Shown piece by piece: positions 8,963-16,404 of a stretch of DNA of 48,823 nucleotides. Made by a program: the position numbers and the translations under genes. Location: contig NZ_BCTQ01000043.1 of the NCBI RefSeq assembly GCF_001571365.1, positions 1-48,823 on the forward strand, given 5' to 3'. Below the pieces are notes generated by a model. The model was not told the origin of the DNA. It was given only the letters and a program-made list of their open reading frames with translations, and did not search any database. The number at the start of each line of letters is the position of its first letter. The stretch's first letter is position 1. This DNA comes from Achromobacter denitrificans NBRC 15125 (GTDB lineage: Bacteria; Pseudomonadota; Gammaproteobacteria; Burkholderiales; Burkholderiaceae_B).

Positions 8963-10113
8963 CTTATGTCGGCTCCTTTTTCCAACAATTGGCGGGAAAT
9001 GATCACACGCATGATCTCGTTGGTTCCCTCCAGAATCTGATGAACGCGAGTATCGCGCACCAGACGCTCCAAGGGATAGTCCCGCAAGTATCCATAGCCG
9101 CCGTGGATCTGCTGCGCGTCCAGGCAGATCTGGAACCCCATGTCGGTGGCGAAGCGCTTGGCCATCGCGCAGTAGGTCGCGGCGTCGGGCGCGCCGGCAT
9201 CGAGCTTGCACGCCGCCAGGCGCACCATCTGGCGGGCCGCCACCAGGTGCGTGGCCATGTCGGCCAGCTTGAATTGCAGCGCCTGGAACTCGGCCAGGCG
9301 CCGGTTGAACTGCCTGCGCTCGTCCATGTAGCGCCGGGCCGCGTCCAGCGCTCCTTGCGCGGCGCCCACCGAGCAGGTGCCGATATTGATGCGCCCGCCG
9401 TCCAGGCCCTTCATGGCGATCTTGAAGCCTTCGCCCTCCTGGCCGAGCATATTGGCGGCCGGCACGCGGACGTTCTCGAACGTGATGGGGCGGGTGGACT
9501 GGCTGTTCCAGCCCATTTTCTCTTCCTTGCGCCCGTAGCCGATGCCCTCGCTATCGGCGGGGATGGCGAAGGCGCTGATGCCGGCGGCGCCCTCGCCCCC
9601 GGTGCGGGCCATGACCACCAGCAGGTCCGTGTCGCCGCCGCCAGAGATGAAGGCCTTGGCGCCGTTGACGATGTAGTGATCGCCGTCGCGCTGGGCGCGG
9701 GTGGACAGGGAGGCGGCGTCGGAGCCCGCTCCGGGCTCGGTCAGGCAATACGACGCCAGCTTCTGGCCGCTGGCCAGCAAGGGACCCCAGGCTTCGCGCA
9801 GCCCCGGCTGCCCCCACTTGCCCACCATCCAGGTGGCCATGTTGTGGATCGTGAGGAACGCCGTGGTGGACGGGTCGACCGCCGCCATTTCCTCGAATAC
9901 CAGGGTGGCGTCCAGGCGCGGCAGCCCCAGGCCGCCGATGTCCTCGCTGGCGTAGATGGCGCAGAAGCCCATCTCGCCCGCCCGGGCGAAGGCCTCGCGC
10001 GGGAATATGCCTTCGGCGTCCCAGCGCGCGGCGTTGGGGGCCAGCTCGCCCTCCGCGTAGTCGCGCGCGGCTTGCGCGAAAGCCCGCTGCTCGTCGGTCA
10101 GTTCCAAGTCCAC
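8959..10113 (-). CDS. Acyl-CoA dehydrogenase, probably isobutyryl-CoA dehydrogenase
   Basis: The 384-aa flavoenzyme shows the standard ACAD layout: N-terminal helical domain (MDLELTDEQRAFAQAARDYA), middle domain with CLTEPGAGSDA and the FISGGGD strand, and C-terminal helices with RMVRLAACKLDAGAPDA, QIHGGYGYL and the QILEGTNEIMR motif, whose Glu is the usual catalytic base in this subgroup. It oxidises a short acyl-CoA to the 2-enoyl-CoA with FAD. The isobutyryl-CoA assignment rests on the following hydrolase and mmsB genes, which complete three steps of valine catabolism. It is the first gene of the operon; a LiuR-like operator lies about 85 nt upstream. Confidence 0.92.
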   Translation of the reverse strand: MDLELTDEQRAFAQAARDYAEGELAPNAARWDAEGIFPREAFARAGEMGFCAIYASEDIGGLGLPRLDATLVFEEMAAVDPSTTAFLTIHNMATWMVGKWGQPGLREAWGPLLASGQKLASYCLTEPGAGSDAASLSTRAQRDGDHYIVNGAKAFISGGGDTDLLVVMARTGGEGAAGISAFAIPADSEGIGYGRKEEKMGWNSQSTRPITFENVRVPAANMLGQEGEGFKIAMKGLDGGRINIGTCSVGAAQGALDAARRYMDERRQFNRRLAEFQALQFKLADMATHLVAARQMVRLAACKLDAGAPDAATYCAMAKRFATDMGFQICLDAQQIHGGYGYLRDYPLERLVRDTRVHQILEGTNEIMRVIISRQLLEKGADIR

Positions 10114-10196
10114 AGCCTGTCTCCTGTTGTAGTCGGTATTGTCTGTTGGCGTTGCTGCCGTCTCGTGAACGCCAGCACGTCGATTTTGACATGACG

Positions 10197-10235
10197 TTGA
10201 CGTAAACGTAAGGGCGTACCGACGTTTATGTTACG
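10197..10235 (-). promoter_or_regulatory. LiuR-like (MerR-family) operator upstream of the valine operon
   Basis: The sequence TTGACGTAAACGTAA at 10197-10211 contains ACGT-AA-ACGT, an inner palindrome like the sites bound by MerR-type regulators of branched-chain amino acid (liu) genes. A weaker copy (ACGTTTATGTTACG, 10222-10235) follows 11 nt later. The position between an operon for isobutyryl-CoA breakdown and the end of rnfH fits control of that operon. No regulator gene is present in the window. The match to the LiuR motif is from memory. Confidence 0.55.
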
Positions 10236-10304
10236 CCTGAAGCGGCGGCGTGATTTGTCTCACCCGCGACAATGTGTTGCCCGGCCCCTTCGCCGGGTCC
10301 GGGA

Positions 10305-10652
10305 CTACAGCAGGCCGGCCGGGCGCACGCGCCCGTTCCGGGCGGTCTTGGCGCGGCGGTGCTCCGCGCGACGCCGGCGCGATTCCATGGGATCGAAGCT
10401 CAGGCCGCGGTAGATCTCCACGCGGTCGCCGTCGGCCAGCGGGGCTTGCGGTTCGGTGGCTCGGCCGAAAATGCCCACGCCCCGCTCCCAGGGCCTTACC
10501 ACCGGGAACGCGTCGCCGAAGCCGCTGGCCGCCAGCGCGTCCGCCACCGTGGCGCCCTCGGGCAGGCGCAGCTCCTTCATCCAGACGTGGCCCGGCAAGG
10601 CGTAGCAGACGCTGACGCTCAGAGGCCGCGCCCCGGACGGCTCATTCGCCAT
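10305..10652 (-). CDS. rnfH: RnfH family ubiquitin-like protein
   Basis: The 115-aa protein has the RnfH/UPF0125 pattern: a beta-strand VSVCYALPG, LRLPEGATVADALAASG, VGIFGRATEPQAPLADGDRVEIYRGLSFDPMESRRRRAEHR. RnfH proteins adopt a ubiquitin-like fold and accompany ratA (toxin-antitoxin annotation RatA-RatB in E. coli), but their function is not established. The ATG at 10652 gives the family length; an earlier GTG in frame adds 16 residues. It overlaps the ratA stop by 11 nt, so the two are co-transcribed. Confidence 0.88.
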   Translation of the reverse strand: MANEPSGARPLSVSVCYALPGHVWMKELRLPEGATVADALAASGFGDAFPVVRPWERGVGIFGRATEPQAPLADGDRVEIYRGLSFDPMESRRRRAEHRRAKTARNGRVRPAGLL

Positions 10653-11076
10653 ACTTGGCCTGCGCGCGCTTGGTGAAGGAATCGATGAAGCTGGTGGCAA
10701 TGCGGTTGAACACCGGCCCCACCACCATTTCCAGCGCCCGGTTGGAGAACGCGTATTCCATGGTGAACAGCACCTTGCAGGCGTCTTCGGCCAGGGGCTG
10801 AAACTCCCAGTGTCCGACCAGGCTGGAGAACGGGCCGTCCACCAGCTCCAGGTCGATCCGGTCGGGATAGGCGTGCTTGTTGCGCGTGGTGAAGCGCTGC
10901 TTCATGCCCGCGAAACTGATCAGGATGGACGCCTGCATGCCGTGCTCGTCGCGGCTCTGCACCTCGGCGCCGCCGCACCACGGCATGAACTCGGGGTACT
11001 TCTCCACATCGGCGACCAGGTCGAACATCTGGGCGGCGCTGTAGGGCACCAAGACGGATCGTTGTACTTTGTGCAT
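10642..11076 (-). CDS. ratA: RatA / coenzyme Q-binding START-domain protein
   Basis: The 144-aa protein is a SRPBCC (START-like) domain with the opening HKVQRSVLVPYSAAQMFDLVADVEKYPEFMPWC, the near-invariant signature of the RatA/Coq10 family. Coq10-type members bind ubiquinone and support respiration; E. coli RatA was also reported to block 70S assembly. Which role applies here is open. The gene is divergent from smpB and overlaps rnfH, an arrangement conserved in beta- and gamma-proteobacteria. Confidence 0.9.
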   Translation of the reverse strand: MHKVQRSVLVPYSAAQMFDLVADVEKYPEFMPWCGGAEVQSRDEHGMQASILISFAGMKQRFTTRNKHAYPDRIDLELVDGPFSSLVGHWEFQPLAEDACKVLFTMEYAFSNRALEMVVGPVFNRIATSFIDSFTKRAQAKYGE

Positions 11077-11156
11077 CGACTATCGCAAATGGCTAGAATG
11101 GCAGGATTTTACCAATAGGCATCGGCGGGCATGATGTAGGCATGGCCCACGGCCGA

Positions 11157-11262
11157 AGGTACCCCCCCGAAGCGCTGCGCGCTTTCCCCTCAAAGGGCGC
11201 CGCTGGCGGACCGGCCAAGCCGGATCCGCGCGGGGAGTTCACGCCGGGGCCCGCGCGGGGGC
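11157..11262. repeat. GC-rich intergenic repeat with three stem-loops
   Basis: The ratA-smpB gap contains successive small hairpins: AAGCGC-TGC-GCGCTT (11170-11184), CCCT-CAA-AGGG (11187-11197) and CCGGC-CAA-GCCGG (11211-11223), after a C-run at 11162-11168. The wording resembles a dispersed intergenic repeat that I recall from Bordetella, Achromobacter and Comamonadaceae genomes. Only one copy is present in this window, so its repetitive nature cannot be shown here. Confidence 0.5.
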
Positions 11263-11365
11263 TCAATGTGGGGGAACCCTCTGCAAGCGACCGCGAGCCA
11301 TGAACTGGAGCCCTTCCGATAACCTATCGGCGGCAGGCTCCGACGACACGTACAGAACAGGCTTT

Positions 11366-11839
11366 ATGAGCATTATCGACAACCGCAAGGCCACGCACGA
11401 CTACTTCATCGAAGACCGCTACGAAGCCGGCCTGGTGCTGCAAGGCTGGGAAGTCAAGGCGATCCGCGACGGCCGCGTGCAGCTCAAGGAAAGCTACGTC
11501 ATCGTGCGCGATGGCGAACTCTATCTGCTGGGCATGCACGTCAGCCCTCTGCCCACGGCCTCCACGCACATCCACCCCGACGCCATGCGCACGCGCAAGC
11601 TGCTGCTCAAGGCCGAGGAAATCAGCAAGCTCATCGGCAAGGTCGAGCAGCGCGGCTACACGCTGGTGCCGCTGAACCTGCACTACAAGAACGGGCGCAT
11701 TAAGCTGGACTTCGCGCTGGGCCGCGGCAAGAAGCTGTTCGACAAGCGCGACACCGCGCGCGAAAAGGACTGGCAGCGCGAGAAAGAGCGCATCATGAAG
11801 CACGACACCCGCGCTCCGCGCCGCGGCAAGGACGACTGA
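11366..11839 (+). CDS. smpB: SsrA-binding protein SmpB
   Basis: The 157-aa protein binds tmRNA and brings it to stalled ribosomes for trans-translation. The family signature [34 protein letters not shown] spans the N-terminus, and the basic tail [27 protein letters not shown] is the helical tail that enters the decoding centre. The ATG at 11366 aligns with the usual SmpB start; an upstream ATG at 11300 adds 22 residues outside the family. It is divergent from ratA and its stop lies 1 nt from the stop of the convergent diguanylate cyclase gene. The tmRNA gene itself is not in the window. Confidence 0.96.
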   Translation: MSIIDNRKATHDYFIEDRYEAGLVLQGWEVKAIRDGRVQLKESYVIVRDGELYLLGMHVSPLPTASTHIHPDAMRTRKLLLKAEEISKLIGKVEQRGYTLVPLNLHYKNGRIKLDFALGRGKKLFDKRDTAREKDWQREKERIMKHDTRAPRRGKDD

Positions 11840-11840
11840 G

Positions 11841-13034
11841 TCACACGGCGGCGACCGCGGGCATGGGCTGGCGCTCGGCGTCGGCCGACGGCCCCACGAT
11901 GCGGTTGCGCCCCGCCGCCTTGGCGGCATAGAGCTTGCGGTCCGCCCGCTCGAAGAACGATTGCAGGCTCTCTCCCGGCACCCAATTCGCCACCCCGGCG
12001 CTGAACGTATACGAGATGGTGCTGCCGCCGTGCGCGCAAGGCGTGCGCCGCACCGAATCCAGCAGCCGCCCCGCCACCTCCATCACCGCGTCGCCGCGCA
12101 GGTCCGGAAACAGCACGGCGAACTCCTCTCCCCCGACGCGCCCCACGTGGTCGCCGGTGCGCAGCGTGGCGGTGGCCAGCAGCCCGAAATGACGCAGCAC
12201 GGCATCGCCGGCGGCATGGCCGTGGGTATCGTTGATGCGCTTGAAGTGATCGATGTCCAGCAGCAGCATCGCCAGCGGCCGGCGCGTGCGCAAGGCCTGC
12301 GCGCAAAAGCGCTCGGCCTGCAGCCACCACGCCTTGCGCGACATCAGGCCGGTCAGGAAATCGGTATTGGCTTCCTGCTCGCGGTCCGCCAGCATGCGGT
12401 CGTGGATGATCATGATGGTGCCCAGCGTCAGACAGGGCATGGTCAGCACGCCCAGCGTCATGAACGCGATGTTCCAGGCGGTCGGGAGCAAGAGCGCCTG
12501 CGGCTCCGCGATCTGGAGCAGGTAGACCACCGCGCGCGCCGCGCACACCACGGCCGAGATGATCGCCACCACGCGGACGAAATGGTAGCTGTAGCGCGAC
12601 CGGTTCATGGGCATGCCGTGCCCCACGGTGACGGCCACGGCCACCATAAAGCCCGTCATCAGCACCGACATCGCCACCATGCGGGCCCCGACCTGCGGCT
12701 CGATATAGGTGTAGGCGGCCAGCACCAGCAGCGTGATGCCGGAGGCCAGCCCCATGAGATGCCTGGGCACCGGGCGGCCGACCAGCCGGCACAGACCCGC
12801 GTAGTAGGCGCAGAGCGCCAGGGCGACGGCGGTATTGGCCAGGATCACCGACAGGAACAGCGGCGCGTCGGTGGCCTGGAACGCGAACGCGCCGAAGGCC
12901 GCCAGTGTCAACAGATTGGCGCGTATCGCTTCCTTGATGCCCGCCATGCCGCTGCGGGCCAGGGACCCGAGCACGCACAGCGCAAGCACCCCCGCCAGCG
13001 CTGCTACCAAAAGCAAGTTAACGGGAGCGATCAT
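11841..13034 (-). CDS. Membrane-bound diguanylate cyclase (GGDEF)
   Basis: The 397-aa protein has six to seven predicted membrane helices in residues 1-210 and a C-terminal GGDEF domain. The active-site loop is GGEEF at 301-305, metal ligand D260 sits in LLLDIDHFKRIND, and an RxxD inhibitory site (R292-D295) lies five residues before GGEEF, so it should be an active, product-inhibited enzyme making c-di-GMP from two GTP. The membrane part does not match MASE domains I can name and is presumably the sensor. The start at 13034 was chosen for its hydrophobic N-terminus and is 26 nt after the qmcA stop, making it the likely third gene of an nfeD-qmcA operon. Confidence 0.92.
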   Translation of the reverse strand: MIAPVNLLLVAALAGVLALCVLGSLARSGMAGIKEAIRANLLTLAAFGAFAFQATDAPLFLSVILANTAVALALCAYYAGLCRLVGRPVPRHLMGLASGITLLVLAAYTYIEPQVGARMVAMSVLMTGFMVAVAVTVGHGMPMNRSRYSYHFVRVVAIISAVVCAARAVVYLLQIAEPQALLLPTAWNIAFMTLGVLTMPCLTLGTIMIIHDRMLADREQEANTDFLTGLMSRKAWWLQAERFCAQALRTRRPLAMLLLDIDHFKRINDTHGHAAGDAVLRHFGLLATATLRTGDHVGRVGGEEFAVLFPDLRGDAVMEVAGRLLDSVRRTPCAHGGSTISYTFSAGVANWVPGESLQSFFERADRKLYAAKAAGRNRIVGPSADAERQPMPAVAAV

Positions 13035-13060
13035 CGTCCGTGCGCCCGCGGGCGCGGTTG

Positions 13061-13987
13061 TCAGGTGTTCCGGGTGGACTTCACGATGGTCATGGCGGAG
13101 GCGATCATCCCGCCCACGTCCGACAGGTTCGCCGGCAGGATCAGCGTATTGCCTTCCTTGGCCACGTTGCCGAACGCCTCGACGTAGCGCTCGGCCACCT
13201 TGAGGTTCACGGCTTCCATGCCACCCGGCTGGCGCACCGCGTCGGCCACCTGCGTGATGGCCTTGGCCGTGGCTTCGGCGATGGCCAGCACGGCGGCGGC
13301 CTCGCCCTGCGCCTGGTTGATCTGCGCCTGCTTTTCGCCTTCGGAGCGGGCGATCGCGGCTTCGCGCTCGCCGGTGGCGATATTGATCTGCTCCTGGCGG
13401 CGGCCTTCGGAGGCGGCGATCAGGGCGCGCTTCTCGCGCTCGGCCGTGATCTGCGCCTGCATCGAACGCAGGATCTCGTTGGGCGGCGTCAAATCCTTGA
13501 TCTCGTAGCGCAGGACCTTCACGCCCCAATTCAACGCGGCCTCGTCCAGGGACGAAACGATGTTGCTGTTGATGGAGTCGCGCTCTTCGAAGGTGCGGTC
13601 GAGTTCCATCTTGCCGATGACGGAACGCAGCGTCGTCTGCGCGAGCTGCGTGATGGCCGAGATGTAGTTCGACGAACCGTAGGATGCGCGCATCGGGTCC
13701 GTGACCTGGAAGTACAGCACGCCGTCCACCTGCAGCTGCGTGTTGTCGCGCGTGATGCAGACCTGGCTGGGCACGTCCAGCGGGATTTCCTTGAGCGAGT
13801 GCTTGTACGACACGCGCTCGATGAACGGGATGACGAAGCCCGCGCCCGGCGACAGGACGCGGTCGAACTTGCCCAGGCGCTCGACCACCCAGGCATGCTG
13901 CTGGGGAACGATGGCGATCGCCTTGACGACGATCAGGATCGCCAACGCGACGACGACGAGCAGGACGATAGTGGAAGGATCGATCAT
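13061..13987 (-). CDS. qmcA: SPFH/band 7 protein (stomatin/QmcA family)
   Basis: The 308-aa protein has one N-terminal membrane helix (residues about 5-25) and an SPFH domain (IVPQQHAWVVERLGKFDRVLSPGAGFVIPFIERV) followed by an Ala/Glu/Gln-rich coiled coil (AEREKRALIAASEGRRQEQINIATGEREAAIARSEGEKQAQ). This is the slipin/paraslipin architecture of E. coli QmcA, which forms membrane-associated oligomers and organises membrane microdomains. Length is typical. The partner NfeD-like gene is directly upstream, as usual for this family. Confidence 0.94.
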   Translation of the reverse strand: MIDPSTIVLLVVVALAILIVVKAIAIVPQQHAWVVERLGKFDRVLSPGAGFVIPFIERVSYKHSLKEIPLDVPSQVCITRDNTQLQVDGVLYFQVTDPMRASYGSSNYISAITQLAQTTLRSVIGKMELDRTFEERDSINSNIVSSLDEAALNWGVKVLRYEIKDLTPPNEILRSMQAQITAEREKRALIAASEGRRQEQINIATGEREAAIARSEGEKQAQINQAQGEAAAVLAIAEATAKAITQVADAVRQPGGMEAVNLKVAERYVEAFGNVAKEGNTLILPANLSDVGGMIASAMTIVKSTRNT

Positions 13988-14048
13988 GCGGAACCTCTTC
14001 TTCTGATAAATCTGTTCACAGGGCCCGCCGGATCGGCTCGGGCCTGCT

Positions 14049-14074
14049 GCCGGCCCCGCTCTCGGCGGGCCGGC
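14049..14074 (-). promoter_or_regulatory. Strong hairpin between nfeD and qmcA
   Basis: GCCGGCCCCGC (14049-14059) pairs with GCGGGCCGGC (14065-14074) with one bulged base. It sits right after the nfeD stop and lacks a T-run, so it may tune relative expression of the two genes rather than end transcription. Confidence 0.4.
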
Positions 14075-14081
14075 GCTCTGC

Positions 14082-14516
14082 TCAGGCCGGGCCGGGCGTG
14101 CCCTTGGGGGTCAGCACCAGGATCGAGCCGCGCATTTCGGTAATGGTCTGTTCACCCGCCTGCGGCGCTTGCCCCGGAGCCAGCTCGGCCTGCCAATGCG
14201 CGCCGCGATACCAGACGCGCGCCGTGCCATTATCAGACCAAGCCTCGACCGAAACCGTCTGGCCGATGTCCAGGTTGACGTCGGCATTGCTGGCGGAATC
14301 GACCTCGCGCTTCTTCAGCACGCGGGTCTTGCGCAGGACCAGGAGGCCCAGCAGCAGCACCACGCCGCAAGCCACGAGCTGCCATTCGAGCCCGGCGCCG
14401 AACCAGGCGGCCACGCCGCCCGAAGCCAGTCCCAGCGCCACCAGCAGCAAATAGAAGGTACCCGTCGCCAGTTCGCCGATCAGGGCCAGCGCAGCCAGTC
14501 CCAGCCATATCCACAT
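14082..14516 (-). CDS. NfeD-family membrane protein
   Basis: The 144-aa protein starts with three to four membrane helices (MWIWLGLAALALIGELATGTFYLLLVALGL..., LVACGVVLLLGLLVL) and ends with an OB-fold domain (NLDIGQTVSVEAWSDNGTARVWYRGAHWQAEL). This is the short NfeD (YbbK partner) type without the protease domain; it is thought to act with SPFH proteins in membrane organisation. The ATG at 14516 starts right at the first helix; a longer frame adds 30 residues of non-hydrophobic sequence. It is divergent from the glutamine amidotransferase gene. Confidence 0.9.
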   Translation of the reverse strand: MWIWLGLAALALIGELATGTFYLLLVALGLASGGVAAWFGAGLEWQLVACGVVLLLGLLVLRKTRVLKKREVDSASNADVNLDIGQTVSVEAWSDNGTARVWYRGAHWQAELAPGQAPQAGEQTITEMRGSILVLTPKGTPGPA

Positions 14517-14684
14517 AGTCTTCGTTCGCCCGAAAGGATGAGTGCTTGTGCCGGATTGTACGTATTTCCGGGACGGAGCGGTGAAGGCGCCGCGCCTCAA
14601 GGACAATGGCCCTGGATTATGATGTGCGCTGGCGGTGGCGGTCCATCAGGATCCGGCGCCCGCACCCATTACGCAAAGTCCCCA

Positions 14685-15422
14685 ATGACCGCAGCAATTC
14701 CTTCCGCCCTTCCCGTCCTGATCCTGCATACCGGCGATCCGGACGACACGCTCAAAAGCCAGTTCGGCGGCTATGCCGACCAACTCGCGCAGGCCGCGGG
14801 CCTGACCCCCGACGCCATGGAGATCGTGGCCGTGCACGAGGGCCGCAAGCCGCGCCCGCCCGCCAGCTATCGCGCCGCCCTGATTACCGGCTCGCCCGCC
14901 ATGGTGACCGACAAGGAACCCTGGAGCGAAGACACCGCCGCCTGGCTGCGCGAAGCCGCCGCCGCCGGCCTGCCCATGTTCGGCGTCTGCTACGGCCACC
15001 AGCTGCTGGCCCATGCCCTGGGCGGCAAGGTGGGTTACAACCCGGCGGGCCGCGAAGTCGGCACCCAGACGGTGGAATTGCTGCCACCCGCCGCCGGCGA
15101 CAAGCTGCTGGCCGGGCTGCCGCCCACGTTCCCGGCCCAGATGCTGCACGCCCAGACCGTGCTGCAGCCGCCGCCCGGCGCCGCCGTGCTGGCGCGCTCC
15201 GACCTGGACGAGCACCAGATGATCCGGATCGGCCGCAACGTGTTCTCCACCCAGTTCCACCCCGAATTCGGCCCCGACTTCATCCGCGCCCACCTGGAGC
15301 GTTTCGGCCGCCGCTACGCCGCCGAAAACCTGGACGTGCCCGGCCTGTCGGCCAATGTGCGCGCCACGCCCGTGGCGGGCGGCCTGCTGCGCCGCTTCCT
15401 GGACGCCTACGCCCCCGCCTAG
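14685..15422 (+). CDS. Class I glutamine amidotransferase (GMP synthase-like)
   Basis: The 245-aa protein is a free-standing glutaminase domain. The nucleophile Cys is in FGVCYGHQLLAHALGG and the His-Glu of the triad in STQFHPEFGPD. Such proteins hydrolyse glutamine and pass ammonia or transfer it in small-molecule metabolism; relatives include gamma-glutamyl hydrolases acting on polyamines. No partner synthetase is adjacent, so the acceptor is unknown. The ATG at 14685 is preferred over a much earlier in-frame start, which would run antisense through nfeD. Confidence 0.88.
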   Translation: MTAAIPSALPVLILHTGDPDDTLKSQFGGYADQLAQAAGLTPDAMEIVAVHEGRKPRPPASYRAALITGSPAMVTDKEPWSEDTAAWLREAAAAGLPMFGVCYGHQLLAHALGGKVGYNPAGREVGTQTVELLPPAAGDKLLAGLPPTFPAQMLHAQTVLQPPPGAAVLARSDLDEHQMIRIGRNVFSTQFHPEFGPDFIRAHLERFGRRYAAENLDVPGLSANVRATPVAGGLLRRFLDAYAPA

Positions 15423-15525
15423 GGCCCGGGCGCTGCGTCCGCGCAACAACCGGAGTGCGGCGGACGGCGTGGGTTGAGACGATATGGTCAAGCGCAGCCC
15501 TCTGCGCAACCCTCAGGAGTCCCTT

Positions 15526-16371
15526 ATGAGCCACGCCGCAGCCTCGTTGAGCAAACAGCACGCCGCCGCCGTCGAGCGCGCCTGCCGCGCGCTGGAATCC
15601 GAGCAGCCGCCCGACCTGGCCACGCTGGCCGAGCAGGCCGGCATGAGCCGCTTCCATTTCCATCGCGTGTTCAAGGCGGCCACCGGCATCACGCCCAAGG
15701 CCTACGCCACCGCCCTGCGCGCCAACCGCGCCCGCGCCCGCCTCGAACAGAGCGCCAGCGTCACCGACGCCATGTACGACGCCGGCTTCAATTCCAGCGG
15801 GCGCTTCTACGAGGCCGCGCCCGCCATCCTGGGCATGACGCCCACCGCCTTTCGCAGGAACGGCGCCGGCGTGGACATCCGCTTCGCCGTCGCCCAATGC
15901 TCGCTGGGCGCCCTGCTGGTGGCCGCCAGCGACACCGGCATCTGCGAGATCGCCCTGCACGAAGACCCGGAGCAACTCGTGCGCGACCTGCAGGACCGCT
16001 TCAAGGCGGCGCGCCTGATCGGCGCCGACGCGCAGTTCGAGAACTGGGTGGCGGCCGTCGTGGGCTTCGTGGAAGACCCTTCCCGAGGCCTGGACCTGCC
16101 GCTGGACGTGCGCGGCACCGCCTTCCAGCGCCGGGTCTGGGAGGCGCTGCGCGAGATCCCCGTGGGCGCAACCGCCACCTACACCGACATCGCCGAACGC
16201 ATCGGCTCGCCGCGGGCGGTGCGCGCCGTCGCCCGCGCCTGCGCCACCAACCACATCGCGCTGGCCATCCCCTGCCACCGCGTGGTGCGCACCGACGGCT
16301 CGCTCGCCGGCTACCGCTGGGGCATAGACCGCAAGCGCCAGTTGATCGCCCGGGAAGCCCTGGCAGCCTGA
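15526..16371 (+). CDS. Ada-like AraC regulator / O6-methylguanine-DNA methyltransferase
   Basis: The 281-aa protein combines an AraC-type HTH (residues about 15-110; MSRFHFHRVFKAATGITPKAY and the second helix pair GFNSSGRFYE) with an Ogt/Ada methyltransferase domain (about 120-281) containing the acceptor Cys C250 in IPCHRV. It removes methyl groups from O6-methylguanine by suicidal transfer and may regulate repair genes. The N-terminal zinc domain of E. coli Ada, which senses methylphosphotriesters, is absent, so methylation sensing must differ. ATG 15526 has an AGGAG site 6 nt upstream; an earlier ATG at 15484 adds 14 residues. Confidence 0.9.
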   Translation: MSHAAASLSKQHAAAVERACRALESEQPPDLATLAEQAGMSRFHFHRVFKAATGITPKAYATALRANRARARLEQSASVTDAMYDAGFNSSGRFYEAAPAILGMTPTAFRRNGAGVDIRFAVAQCSLGALLVAASDTGICEIALHEDPEQLVRDLQDRFKAARLIGADAQFENWVAAVVGFVEDPSRGLDLPLDVRGTAFQRRVWEALREIPVGATATYTDIAERIGSPRAVRAVARACATNHIALAIPCHRVVRTDGSLAGYRWGIDRKRQLIAREALAA

Positions 16372-16404
16372 GATCCTTGCGTCCGGCCGCCTGAGCCTGG
16401 CGGA

